A stretch of 64,000 bases of DNA from Streptomyces sp. ISL-94 (GTDB lineage Bacteria > Actinomycetota > Actinomycetes > Streptomycetales > Streptomycetaceae): assembly GCF_018614075.1 (NCBI RefSeq), contig NZ_JAGGOZ010000016.1, forward strand, positions 1-64,000, in the 5' to 3' direction. The position numbers and the translations under genes were made by a program. The notes beneath the pieces were generated by a model. It was not told the origin of the DNA. It did no database searches and was given only the letters and a program-made list of their open reading frames with translations. This document shows positions 21,930-29,079 of this stretch, piece after piece. Within the stretch, counting starts at the first letter, position 1; each line of letters opens with the position of its first letter.

Positions 21930-22997
21930 CGCATCCACCCGCATGATCGGCCATCGGTGTTCCATCCACCGTGGCCTCCACGGTGTCGTCGGCGATCCGT
22001 TCCGGGAAATGGGACTTCCCGTAGTAGCGGAGGCCGGTGGGGAAGAAGGCGTCGGCCGCGGCCTGAAGTTCCGTATATGCGACCGGGCCGATCCCGTCGA
22101 CAAGCGGCGGGCCGAACCGCCGCAGTGGTCGCAGCACACGCTCGCCCTCCTCCACCGACCCGATGTAACACGCGGAGATGGCGAGCAAGGGGTCGCCATC
22201 GGGCGAGGTCAGGAAGATCGCGTCGGCCGACAGCTCGTCGGGAGCCGACAGGGAGTACTCGCCGTATAAACTCAGCGCGGCCTTCGCCTTCTTCAGGGGG
22301 TGGACGACGACGCCTCCGAGCACTTCGGGGCCCACGCGGTGGAGCTGGAACTCCAAGGAGGTCGTGACCCCGAAGTTGGCTCCGGCGCCCCGCAGACCCC
22401 AAAAGAGGTCGGCGTTGTCGGACTCGTCTGCTCTCACCACCCGGCCGTCGGCGGTGACGACCTCCGCGGCCCGCAGATTGTCGCAGGAGAGGCCGTACCT
22501 CCGGGCCAGCCGGCCCACGCCGCCGCCCAAGTGAGCCCGGCGACGCCCGTGTGCGTGACGACGCCAGACGTCGTGGCCAGGCCCGATGCCTGCGTGGCTC
22601 GGTCCAGTTCCTTGAGGGTCGCACCTCCCCCGACTCGGGCCGTGCAGCGCTCCGAATCGACCGCGACACCTCGCATGGGCGAGAGGTCGATCATCAGGCC
22701 GCCGGTGCACACCGCTTTGCCCGCGATGTTGTGCCCGCCTCCTCGCACCGACACCAGCAGGTCGTGCTCACGGGCGAAGGCGACGGCCTGAACGACGTCG
22801 GCCGCTCCGGAGCAGCGGGCGATCAGCGCGGGCCGGTGGTCGTCAGGCCGTTTCCAGACTGCACGCGCCTGCTCGTACGCATGATCACCCGGGCGGAGTA
22901 GCCCGCCACGCAGCCCCGCACCCAAGCGCTCGGCAGCCGATTCATCCAGGACCACCAGGTCGCCGGTTCGCGATTGCACCTGTAGGGACGGCACCAC
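21930..22997 (-). pseudogene. Broken FAD-linked oxidoreductase (BBE/PCMH type)
   Basis: The N-terminal part starts at GTG 22995-22997 behind GGGGAGG and encodes the FAD-binding PCMH domain. It includes the flavin-attachment motif VRGGGHNIAG and the DLSPMRGVAVD strand. Near 22530 the frame breaks: ACTTGGGCGG needs one more base to read TLGGGVGRLARRYGLS, which continues in the next frame through AEVVTADGRVVRADESDNADLFWGLRGAG. After about 21940 the family-like C-terminus is lost and repeat copy A begins. So the gene has a 1-base deletion and a truncated end lacking the last quarter of the substrate domain. It is probably non-functional unless the deletion is a sequencing error, and even then it is truncated. 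Confidence 0.85.
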
Positions 22998-23419
22998 GCC
23001 TCCCCGGAATCTCTCGGGGCTCTCTCTCGTATGCCAGGCCGCCGCCCATTCGACCGCAGTGCGGAGCGGTTGACCTGGTCCCGGCGCGCGGTCTCGGCTG
23101 ACAGGGAAGGTTGCCCGGGTTACTCAACGCGGAGGCGCACCCGCGGCCTCAGTAGAGCGCGAACCCGAAGCCCGGCATCACCGGGCAGCATCTCGACGGG
23201 CACCTCGGCGCCCGCCAACTCCTCAAGGAGGACCGGCGAGGCCGGATCCTCGACGTTTCGCCTGATGGTGGCGTCCACGGACGACATGGCCCTGCGTCAC
23301 GTAGGCGTACGAGATGTTGCGGTGTGCGATCAGCGGGCTGAGGGTGGGCGGGACGGCACCGGATCCCCAGTGAGCGCGGATGAGACCGCGCACGTCGCGG
23401 TGCGCGAGGAGAGTTTGCG
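22998..23419. other. Degenerate region with no intact gene
   Basis: I see no convincing intact gene here. On the minus strand a 55-codon frame runs from ATG 23285-23287 to TAA 23120-23122 (containing LLEELAGAEVPVEMLPGDAG) and looks gene-like in composition. Just upstream on the same strand, in another frame, HRNISYAYVTQGHV continues the same kind of sequence. The two could be one small decayed gene with a frameshift near 23300; HRNISYAYV resembles a strand of ACT-type domains, but this is a guess. Confidence 0.35.
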
Positions 23420-23707
23420 ATGCGGATGATGATGAAGGCCCGCATGGACACCCAGATGTCGAATCAGGTGACCAAGGGCGGAGCGATGCCCGAGTCGCTG
23501 AAGTCGACCCTTGAGCGCCTGAAGCCGGAGGCCGCCTACTTCACCCCTGAGGGCGGGCGCACCATGATCCTCGTGTTCGACATGCAGGACAGCTCGCAGC
23601 TGCCTTCCATCGCCGACCCGTTCTTTCAGGAGATGGGCGCCGAGGTCACGTTCGAGCCGGTCATGAACCTTGATGATCTACAGAAGGGCCTTTCCGCCCT
23701 GCGGTAG
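23420..23707 (+). CDS. Small conserved hypothetical protein, 95 residues
   Basis: This compact protein starts MRMMMKARMDTQMSNQ behind an AGGAGA ribosome-binding sequence. It contains LERLKPEAAYFTPEGGRT, MILVFDMQDSSQLPSIADP and EVTFEPVMNLDDLQKGL. The pattern of beta strand, helix, two strands and helix fits a small alpha/beta-barrel (Dabb-like) fold, and I recall similar proteins in other actinomycetes without known function. It looks intact, which is notable because both neighbours are broken. No partner gene is evident. Confidence 0.7.
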   Translation: MRMMMKARMDTQMSNQVTKGGAMPESLKSTLERLKPEAAYFTPEGGRTMILVFDMQDSSQLPSIADPFFQEMGAEVTFEPVMNLDDLQKGLSALR

Positions 23708-23776
23708 CACCGCCTGAGGCCGGGTGTGCCGTAGTCAGCGGAGTTCGTCCGGGCAGGTTCGATCTTGCCGCCATTC

Positions 23777-24044
23777 TCATCCAGAGGTGCCAGCCAGGGG
23801 GAATACGGTGACCCGGATCAAGACCCTGCCCGGTGCGTCGAGGCGGACGACGACCTCCTCCGCGCCCGCCCGCTGCACCTCGGCGGGCGGGTTGGCCAGC
23901 GGGGTCGGGTTGTCGACCTCGTACAGCCGCCGGTTCTCGTCGGACCAGACCTGACTTCAGATACGGCAGCCCAACCCCGACCAGCTCCGTTTCCCGCTCC
24001 GCGCCCGAGTCGGGCACCCCGGTCCGGAGCACCGTGTAGTCCAC
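23777..24044 (-). pseudogene. C-terminal fragment of a membrane glycosyltransferase-like protein
   Basis: Two frames on the minus strand join into one recognisable protein end: DYTVLRTGVPDSGAERETEL...LPYLK (24044 to about 23958), then after a frameshift VWSDENRRLYEVDNPTPLANPPAEV...RVLIRVTVF ending at a TGA at 23777-23779. The VWSDENWRLYEV pattern is typical of the C-terminal extracellular part of large Streptomyces integral membrane proteins annotated as glycosyltransferase-like; that identification is from memory. Everything N-terminal, including all membrane helices, is missing. Repeat copy B begins about 75 bp upstream of the broken end. Confidence 0.65.
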
Positions 24045-24119
24045 CGCCCAGACGGGGTGAGCGCGGAGGACTCGCGGTGGCTGGAGGCCGGAACGGCCAC
24101 GGCCTCGATCGCCGAAAAA

Positions 24120-24225
24120 GACGGCCGGAGCCCCCGCACAGTGGACTCCTCACTGTGCTGCCGCTGACCTGCAATCTTTCTCTCACGAACGCCCGGTGGC
24201 TTCAGCCCGCATCTTCACTCATCTG
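24120..24225. repeat. Repeat copy B (accessory-region repeat)
   Basis: The same 23-bp core as copies A and C occupies 24120-24142. Read on the minus strand it is followed by five T residues. It is preceded by a small inverted repeat in which CACTGTG meets CACAGTG. The block CCCGCATCTTCAC (24206-24218) matches copy A. The minus-strand reading encodes VRERLQVSG...LCGGSGRL, a peptide I recall as a frequent false ORF in Streptomyces. Confidence 0.8.
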
Positions 24226-24326
24226 CCCTGATCTCCGCGCCTCCTCGATCACCCGTGTTCCCGTGGGAACACGGCTGGGACCGGAACATGAACCGGAGGG
24301 GGACATCGCCCAGTAGGGTGCGCCGA

Positions 24327-25502
24327 GTGAATAGTGCTTCTCGTCTCCCGGCCAGCTTCCGCCTCATCGTCACGGGGGGAGGAACCGGGGGGCACACCTA
24401 TCCCGCGTTGACCGCGATCCGCGCGCTACAGCATCGGCTGGCGGCGGACGGCAGGGCGGTCGAGGTCCTGTGGATCGGCACAGCGGACGGCTTGGAGGCT
24501 CGGGTGGCACCGGCCGAAGGCATCGCCTTCAAGACCGTGGCCACGGGCAAGATTCGACGCTCCAGCAACCCGCTCAAGATGGTGAGCCCGGCGAACATGA
24601 AGGACATGGCGCGCGTGCCGCTCGGCGTGGCCCAGGCACGGAAGATCGTCGCCGACTTCCGGCCGGATGTCGTGCTCGCCACGGGCGGATACGTGGCTGT
24701 CCCGGCCGGCCTGGCCGCCCGCATGTGCCGCCGCCCGCTGGTCCTCCACGAGCAGACCGTGCGGCTGGGCCTGGCCAACCGGAAGCTCGCGAGCTCGGCG
24801 ACGAGGATCGCGGTGTCGTCGGAGTCGTCGCTGCCGCTTCTGCCGGAGTCGGTGCGGGGCGCTGCGGTCGTCACCGGCAATCCGATCCGCCCCGAGGTGC
24901 TGACCGGGCACGCCGACAAGGCGGTGGAGGCTCTGGCCCTGCATGGCTTCGACCTGCGTCTGCCGACCGTGTACGTCACCGGCGGCGCGCAGGGCTCCCA
25001 GCAGATCAACGACGTCGTACGGGACGCCCTGCCTTGGCTGCTGGAGCGGGCGAACGTGATTCACCAGTGCGGGCCGGCCAACGTCGAAGGCCTGCGTCAG
25101 CGCGCGGCGGCTCTGCCTGTGGAGCTGTCGGGCCGGTACTACCTCGCCGGGTTCGTCGGCCCGGAGCTCCCCGACGTGCTGGCGCTGGCCGACGTCGTGG
25201 TCTCCCGGAGCGGCGCCGGGACGCTCGCCGAGCTGACCGCGCTGGGCAAGCCGGCGGTGTTCATCCCGCTCGCCTCCTCGGCCGGGAACGAGCAGGCGCA
25301 CAACGCGCGGCACCTGGAGGACGCCGGGGCCGCCGTTGCGCTGCTCGGTGAGGTGACCGCGGGGAGCCTGCGGGAGGCGGTGGGCCCCCTCCTCACCGAT
25401 CCCGCACGGCGCAAGGCGATGGCGGAGCGAGCCCGGGCGCACGGACGGCCGGACGCGGCGAACAGACTCGTGGACGTGATCCTGTCCGCCGCGTCAGGCT
25501 GA
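24327..25502 (+). CDS. MurG-like UDP-N-acetylglucosamine transferase paralogue
   Basis: This protein of about 391 residues is a GT28-family glycosyltransferase with both Rossmann halves of MurG: TGGGTGGHTYPALTAI in the N-terminal domain, VVLATGGYVAVPAGLAA, the linker region NPIRPEVL, then VTGGAQGSQQIND and VSRSGAGTLAELTALGKPAVFIPL binding the UDP-sugar. Strains of this genus keep their cell-wall murG in the division cluster, so this is probably a second paralogue serving another lipid-linked acceptor. GTG at 24327 is preferred (AGGGTG upstream), with ATG at 24288 as alternative. No glycan genes flank it; it stands alone within the eroded region. Confidence 0.85.
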   Translation: MNSASRLPASFRLIVTGGGTGGHTYPALTAIRALQHRLAADGRAVEVLWIGTADGLEARVAPAEGIAFKTVATGKIRRSSNPLKMVSPANMKDMARVPLGVAQARKIVADFRPDVVLATGGYVAVPAGLAARMCRRPLVLHEQTVRLGLANRKLASSATRIAVSSESSLPLLPESVRGAAVVTGNPIRPEVLTGHADKAVEALALHGFDLRLPTVYVTGGAQGSQQINDVVRDALPWLLERANVIHQCGPANVEGLRQRAAALPVELSGRYYLAGFVGPELPDVLALADVVVSRSGAGTLAELTALGKPAVFIPLASSAGNEQAHNARHLEDAGAAVALLGEVTAGSLREAVGPLLTDPARRKAMAERARAHGRPDAANRLVDVILSAASG

Positions 25503-25529
25503 ACGGCGCGGGTGAATCAGGAGGGAGCG

Positions 25530-25556
25530 ATGGAAGCCACCCTCGTGCGGGAATGA
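25530..25556 (+). other. Eight-codon mini-ORF with a strong ribosome-binding site
   Basis: GGAGGGAGCG precedes ATG GAA GCC ... GAA TGA, encoding MEATLVRE. It lies 27 bp past the MurG-like gene, and its stop overlaps the left arm of the fic promoter palindrome. It may be the remaining start of a cotranscribed gene cut off when the fic segment arrived, or a leader peptide. Confidence 0.4.
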
Positions 25557-25574
25557 TAGGCAGCGGGTATCATT
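25552..25574 (+). promoter_or_regulatory. Palindromic operator and probable -10 box of fic
   Basis: AATGATA at 25552-25558 and TATCATT at 25568-25574 form a perfect 7-bp inverted repeat with a 9-bp spacer. The right arm contains TATCAT (25568-25573), a good -10 element, six bases before the ATG at 25580. That spacing predicts a leaderless transcript and repression by any protein bound to the palindrome. The low G+C of this site stands out from its surroundings. Confidence 0.6.
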
Positions 25575-25579
25575 TACTC

Positions 25580-26719
25580 ATGTTGTATTCGACTCCCCGT
25601 CTCGGTTCCGACGATCACCTGGTGCTGGAACAGATCGACGGACTGCGTGAGCGCCTGCGTGATGCGGTGCAGCAGGCCCCCATGAAGTGGACCCTCGATC
25701 TGCGCAAGGCGCTGACCGCCAGCGCGATCGCCGCGTCGAACACGATCGAGGGCTATCAGGTCGACGCGAAGGATGTCGCCGACCTGATGGACGGCGAGCG
25801 CGAAGTCGAGACCAGCGACGAGAACAAGGCGGAGACCCTCGCCTACCAGCAGGCGATGACATACATCCAGTCCCTCCACGACGTCACCGACTTCCAGTAC
25901 AGCAAGGAACTCCTGAACGCGCTGCACTGGATGCTGCAGGGCCACCACCACCCGCTGCGGACAGCCGGCCAGTGGCGCAAGACCTCCATCCGCATCACCG
26001 CCCCGGGCGACGAGCTCGCCACCGACTACGACGGCCCCGACCAAGAACTCGTACCCGGCCTCATGGCGGAGCTGGTGGACTGGCTCAACGACGGCGACCT
26101 CGAAGAACACGTCCTGATCCGGGCCGCGATGGCACACCTGAACCTGGTGAAGATCCACCCGTGGTCGGACGGCAACGGCCGGATGTCCCGCTCGCTGCAG
26201 ACCCTGCTGATCGCCCGAGGCGGGGTGCTGGCTCCGGAGTTCTCCTCGATCGAGGAATGGCTGGGTATGCCCGGCAACACATGGGAGTACTACAAGGTGC
26301 TCCGCGAGGTCGGCGGACCGGTCTACTCGCCCGAGCGTGACACCCTGCCGTGGATCAAGTTCAGCCTCCTCGCCTACCACCAGCAAGCCCAGCGCGTGCA
26401 GCACCGGGTCAACCGCTCGAACGACTGCTGGATGCAGCTCATGGACCACGCCCAGGCTCACGGCATCAGCGAGCGGCAGGTCACCGCCCTCCACGAGGTG
26501 GCGATGGTGGGCCGGGTCAGGCGCTCACGCTACGAGCGGGCCGAGGCCATCAACACCCAGCAGGCCACCCGGGACCTCCAAGCCCTGACCAAGGCCGGAG
26601 TACTGACTGCGGTCGGACAGACCAAGGGCCGCCACTACACCGCCGGCCCCCGGTTCCCGCAGAACGTCCTGGCCACCGCCCGCAGGCCGCACACCATCTC
26701 CAACCCCTACACCGCGTAG
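25580..26719 (+). CDS. Fic-family AMP-transferase with inhibitory motif and C-terminal HTH
   Basis: This 379-residue Fic enzyme should transfer AMP (or another nucleotide) from ATP to a target hydroxyl. The catalytic loop HPWSDGNGRMSR begins at His193. An N-terminal inhibitory motif SNTIEG (residues 53-58, pattern S/T-x-x-x-E-G) is intact, marking the class whose inhibitory helix precedes the Fic core. After the Fic domain, residues from about 290 form a helical region and a winged-helix-like end (ATRDLQALTKAGVLTAVGQTKGRHY). ATG 25580 is chosen over ATG 25553 because the latter falls inside the promoter palindrome. No antitoxin gene adjoins it; the inhibitory motif is built in. Confidence 0.9.
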   Translation: MLYSTPRLGSDDHLVLEQIDGLRERLRDAVQQAPMKWTLDLRKALTASAIAASNTIEGYQVDAKDVADLMDGEREVETSDENKAETLAYQQAMTYIQSLHDVTDFQYSKELLNALHWMLQGHHHPLRTAGQWRKTSIRITAPGDELATDYDGPDQELVPGLMAELVDWLNDGDLEEHVLIRAAMAHLNLVKIHPWSDGNGRMSRSLQTLLIARGGVLAPEFSSIEEWLGMPGNTWEYYKVLREVGGPVYSPERDTLPWIKFSLLAYHQQAQRVQHRVNRSNDCWMQLMDHAQAHGISERQVTALHEVAMVGRVRRSRYERAEAINTQQATRDLQALTKAGVLTAVGQTKGRHYTAGPRFPQNVLATARRPHTISNPYTA

Positions 26720-26788
26720 CCGAACCCAGGACTGCCGAGAACCCGGATCTGCGGTGGCGGCCCCGGAACCGAACTCGGTTCCGGGGCC

Positions 26789-26912
26789 GATCAGCCCGTC
26801 CTGGAGCCATCTGCGGAAAAAGGCGTAGACCCGGTCCCAGGCGGGGAAGTCGACCGGCATCGCCCGCCATTTGATGCCGTTGTCCACCAGGTAGCGGATC
26901 GCGTCGATCCCG
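26789..26912 (-). mobile_element. Remnant of an IS5-type transposase N-terminus
   Basis: On the minus strand the segment IDAIRYLVDNGIKWRAMP followed by AWDRVYAFFRRWLQDGLI is characteristic of the DUF4096 N-terminal domain of IS5-family transposases. Only about 40 residues remain, with no start and no DDE catalytic domain, and no terminal inverted repeats could be identified. It is a relic showing that this interval was visited by an insertion sequence. Confidence 0.75.
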
Positions 26913-27086
26913 GGAGCGCCGACCGGAACACCCGCTCGATCAACAGACAGCATGATCGATCGAACTGCAGCTTCTTACGCAAAACTACGCATTCGCACGC
27001 GTGGCGCTTAGCCCCACGTGTTCCCACAACTCTTCAGAGACTGCCAAGAACTGGCCATTCCAGCAGGTCAACGCAGGGATAAGGAA

Positions 27087-27123
27087 GACGGCCGGAGCCC
27101 CCGCACAGTAGGCTCCGGCCGTC
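27087..27123. terminator. Repeat copy C forming a bidirectional terminator
   Basis: GACGGCCGGAGCC at 27087-27099 pairs perfectly with GGCTCCGGCCGTC at 27111-27123. The rightward reading is followed by GGCTTTTTGG. It lies 20 bp past the stop of the aldehyde dehydrogenase gene, which reads leftward, and also faces transcripts from fic. Its left arm and loop are the 23-bp core shared with repeat copies A and B. Confidence 0.85.
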
Positions 27124-27143
27124 GGCTTTTTGGCCGTACGAGA

Positions 27144-28589
27144 TCAGATGTCGAGGCCGGTCAGGACCAGGACTCGCTCGTACGTGTAGTCGTCCATCGC
27201 GTAGCGGACACCCTCGCGGCCCACACCGGACTGCTTGACGCCGCCGTACGGCATCTGGTCGGCGCGGTAGGACGGCGCGTCACCGACGATCACACCGCCG
27301 ACCTCGAGCTCGCGGTGGGCGCGGAACGCGGTCTGGATGTCGCGGGTGAAGACGCCGGTCTGCAGGCCGAACTTCGAGTCGTTGACGGCGGCGAAGGCCT
27401 CGTCGGTGCCGTCGACCTTCTGCAGCGTCAGCACCGGCCCGAAGACCTCCTCGGTGGCGAGCTTGACGCCCGCCGGAACCTCCGCGAGCACGGTGGGCTC
27501 GTAGGAGGCACCCTCGCGCTTGCCGCCGGTGAGCAGCTTGGCTCCGGCGGACACGGCCTCGTCGACCCAGGACTCGACACGCTTGGCGGCGTCCTCGGAG
27601 ACGAGGGGGCCGACGTCGGTGGCGGAGTCGGACGGGTCACCGGTGACCTGGGCCTGGACCTTCTCGACGACCTTCTCGACGAGGGTGTCGTAGACGGAGG
27701 CGTCGGCGATCACGCGCTGCACCGAGATGCAGGACTGGCCGGCCTGGTAGTTCGAGAAGGTCGCGATACGGGTCGCGGCCCAGTCGAGGTCGGCCTCGGA
27801 GGCCCAGTCGGCGAGGACGACGGCCGCGGCGTTGCCGCCGAGCTCCAGGGTGCAGTGCTTGTGGGGCACCGACTGCTGGATGGCGTAGCCGACCGTGTCG
27901 GAACCGGTGAAGGAGATGACGGGGAGGCGCTCGTCCTTGACCAGAGCGGGCATCTTGTCGTTCGCGACCGGCAGGACCGACCAGGAGCCGGCCGGGAGGT
28001 CGGTCTCGGCGAGCAGCTCACCCAGGATCAGGCCGGAGAGCGGGGTCGCCGGGGCCGGCTTCAGGATGATCGGCGCGCCGACGGCGATGGCCGGGGCCAC
28101 CTTGTGGGCGCACAGGTTCAGGGGGAAGTTGAACGGCGCGATGCCGAGGACCGGGCCCTTGACGAAGCGGCGGGTCAGCGCGAGGCGGCCGACGCCGCCG
28201 GCGTCGGTGTCGAGGCGCTGGGCGTCTCCGCCGTTGAAGCGGCGGGCCTCTTCCGCGGCGAAGCGGAACACGGACACCGCACGTCCGACCTCACCGCGGG
28301 CCCACTTGACGGGCTTGCCGTTCTCGGCGGAGATCAGCTGGGCGATCTCCTCGGTGCGCTCGACGAGCCGCTTGGACACGTGGTCCAGGGCGGCGGCCCG
28401 CACGTGGGCCGGGGTCGCGGAGAACTCCGCCGTCACGGCGTACGCCGCGGCCACGGCCTCTTCGACCTGCGCGTCGGTGGGCACGCTGACCGTGCCGACC
28501 AGCCGGCCGTCCCACGGGGAGTGGACGTCGAAGCTGTCCTGGCCGGTGGCCTGGCGGCCGGCGAGCCAGAAGGCGTGGGTGGAAGTCAT
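27144..28589 (-). CDS. NAD(P)-dependent aldehyde dehydrogenase
   Basis: This 481-residue ALDH-superfamily enzyme keeps the catalytic Cys287 in GQSCISVQR and the general base Glu249 in LELGGNA. The cofactor motif GSDTVGYAIQQ and the PFNFPLNL segment are also present. The sequence type resembles broad-substrate enzymes of the lactaldehyde/glyceraldehyde-3-phosphate group; succinate semialdehyde is a plausible substrate because gabT and a PucR regulator lie next to it, but this is inference. ATG is at 28587-28589. Terminator copy C follows the gene. Upstream is a 490-bp repeat-filled gap. Confidence 0.9.
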   Translation of the reverse strand: MTSTHAFWLAGRQATGQDSFDVHSPWDGRLVGTVSVPTDAQVEEAVAAAYAVTAEFSATPAHVRAAALDHVSKRLVERTEEIAQLISAENGKPVKWARGEVGRAVSVFRFAAEEARRFNGGDAQRLDTDAGGVGRLALTRRFVKGPVLGIAPFNFPLNLCAHKVAPAIAVGAPIILKPAPATPLSGLILGELLAETDLPAGSWSVLPVANDKMPALVKDERLPVISFTGSDTVGYAIQQSVPHKHCTLELGGNAAAVVLADWASEADLDWAATRIATFSNYQAGQSCISVQRVIADASVYDTLVEKVVEKVQAQVTGDPSDSATDVGPLVSEDAAKRVESWVDEAVSAGAKLLTGGKREGASYEPTVLAEVPAGVKLATEEVFGPVLTLQKVDGTDEAFAAVNDSKFGLQTGVFTRDIQTAFRAHRELEVGGVIVGDAPSYRADQMPYGGVKQSGVGREGVRYAMDDYTYERVLVLTGLDI

Positions 28590-28793
28590 GCGAATCCCGG
28601 CCCTTCGGATGTGTGCGGTGGGTCGTTGACTCCTCCACGGTAGGACTCCACCGGGGATTCGGTGTTTATCCGACGTGTAGTACCTGCCGCGGAGGCTGCG
28701 CCGGTTTGTCAGTGTCGGGGGGCGGCACGCCCGTGCCGGGCCCCTGCGGGGTGCTTGGCGGGGCCCTGCGGGGCGCGGCGCCGCGCCGCTGCT

Positions 28794-29035
28794 GGGGCTC
28801 CGCCCCAGTCCCCGCGCCTCAAACGCCGGCGAGGCTGGATCTGGCTGCGCCGCGCCGGCACGCGCCGGCCCACGTTTCAGCGGCGCCGGCCCATTTCAGC
28901 CTGGTCGGCACATTGCAGTCCGGCCGGCACACTCCAGCCCCGCCGGCGTTTGAGGCGCGGGGGCTCGGGGGCGGAGACCCCGGAGCGGCGCCGCACCGGC
29001 ATGCCGAGCCCCGCCGGCGATTGAGGCGCGGGGGC
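28794..29035. repeat. Second cluster of GC-rich intergenic repeat units
   Basis: The gap 28590-29079 carries no gene. GGGGCTCCGCCCCAGTCCCC at 28794-28813, followed by GCGCCTCAAACGCCGGCGAG, matches the units near 10.9 kb almost exactly. Inverse-oriented units CCCCGCCGGCGTTTGAGGCG (about 28938) and CCCCGCCGGCGATTGAGGCG (about 29009) follow. The opposite orientations could pair into a long stem in transcripts from the PucR gene. Confidence 0.8.
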
Positions 29036-29079
29036 GGGCAGCGCCCGGGGGCTCCGCGCAGCGGGTCACACCCCGGGCG

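Noticed and set aside
23765-24316. 183-codon plus-strand frame in the degenerate region
   Set aside because: It overlaps repeat copy B and the antisense of a recognisable pseudogene fragment; no family resemblance.
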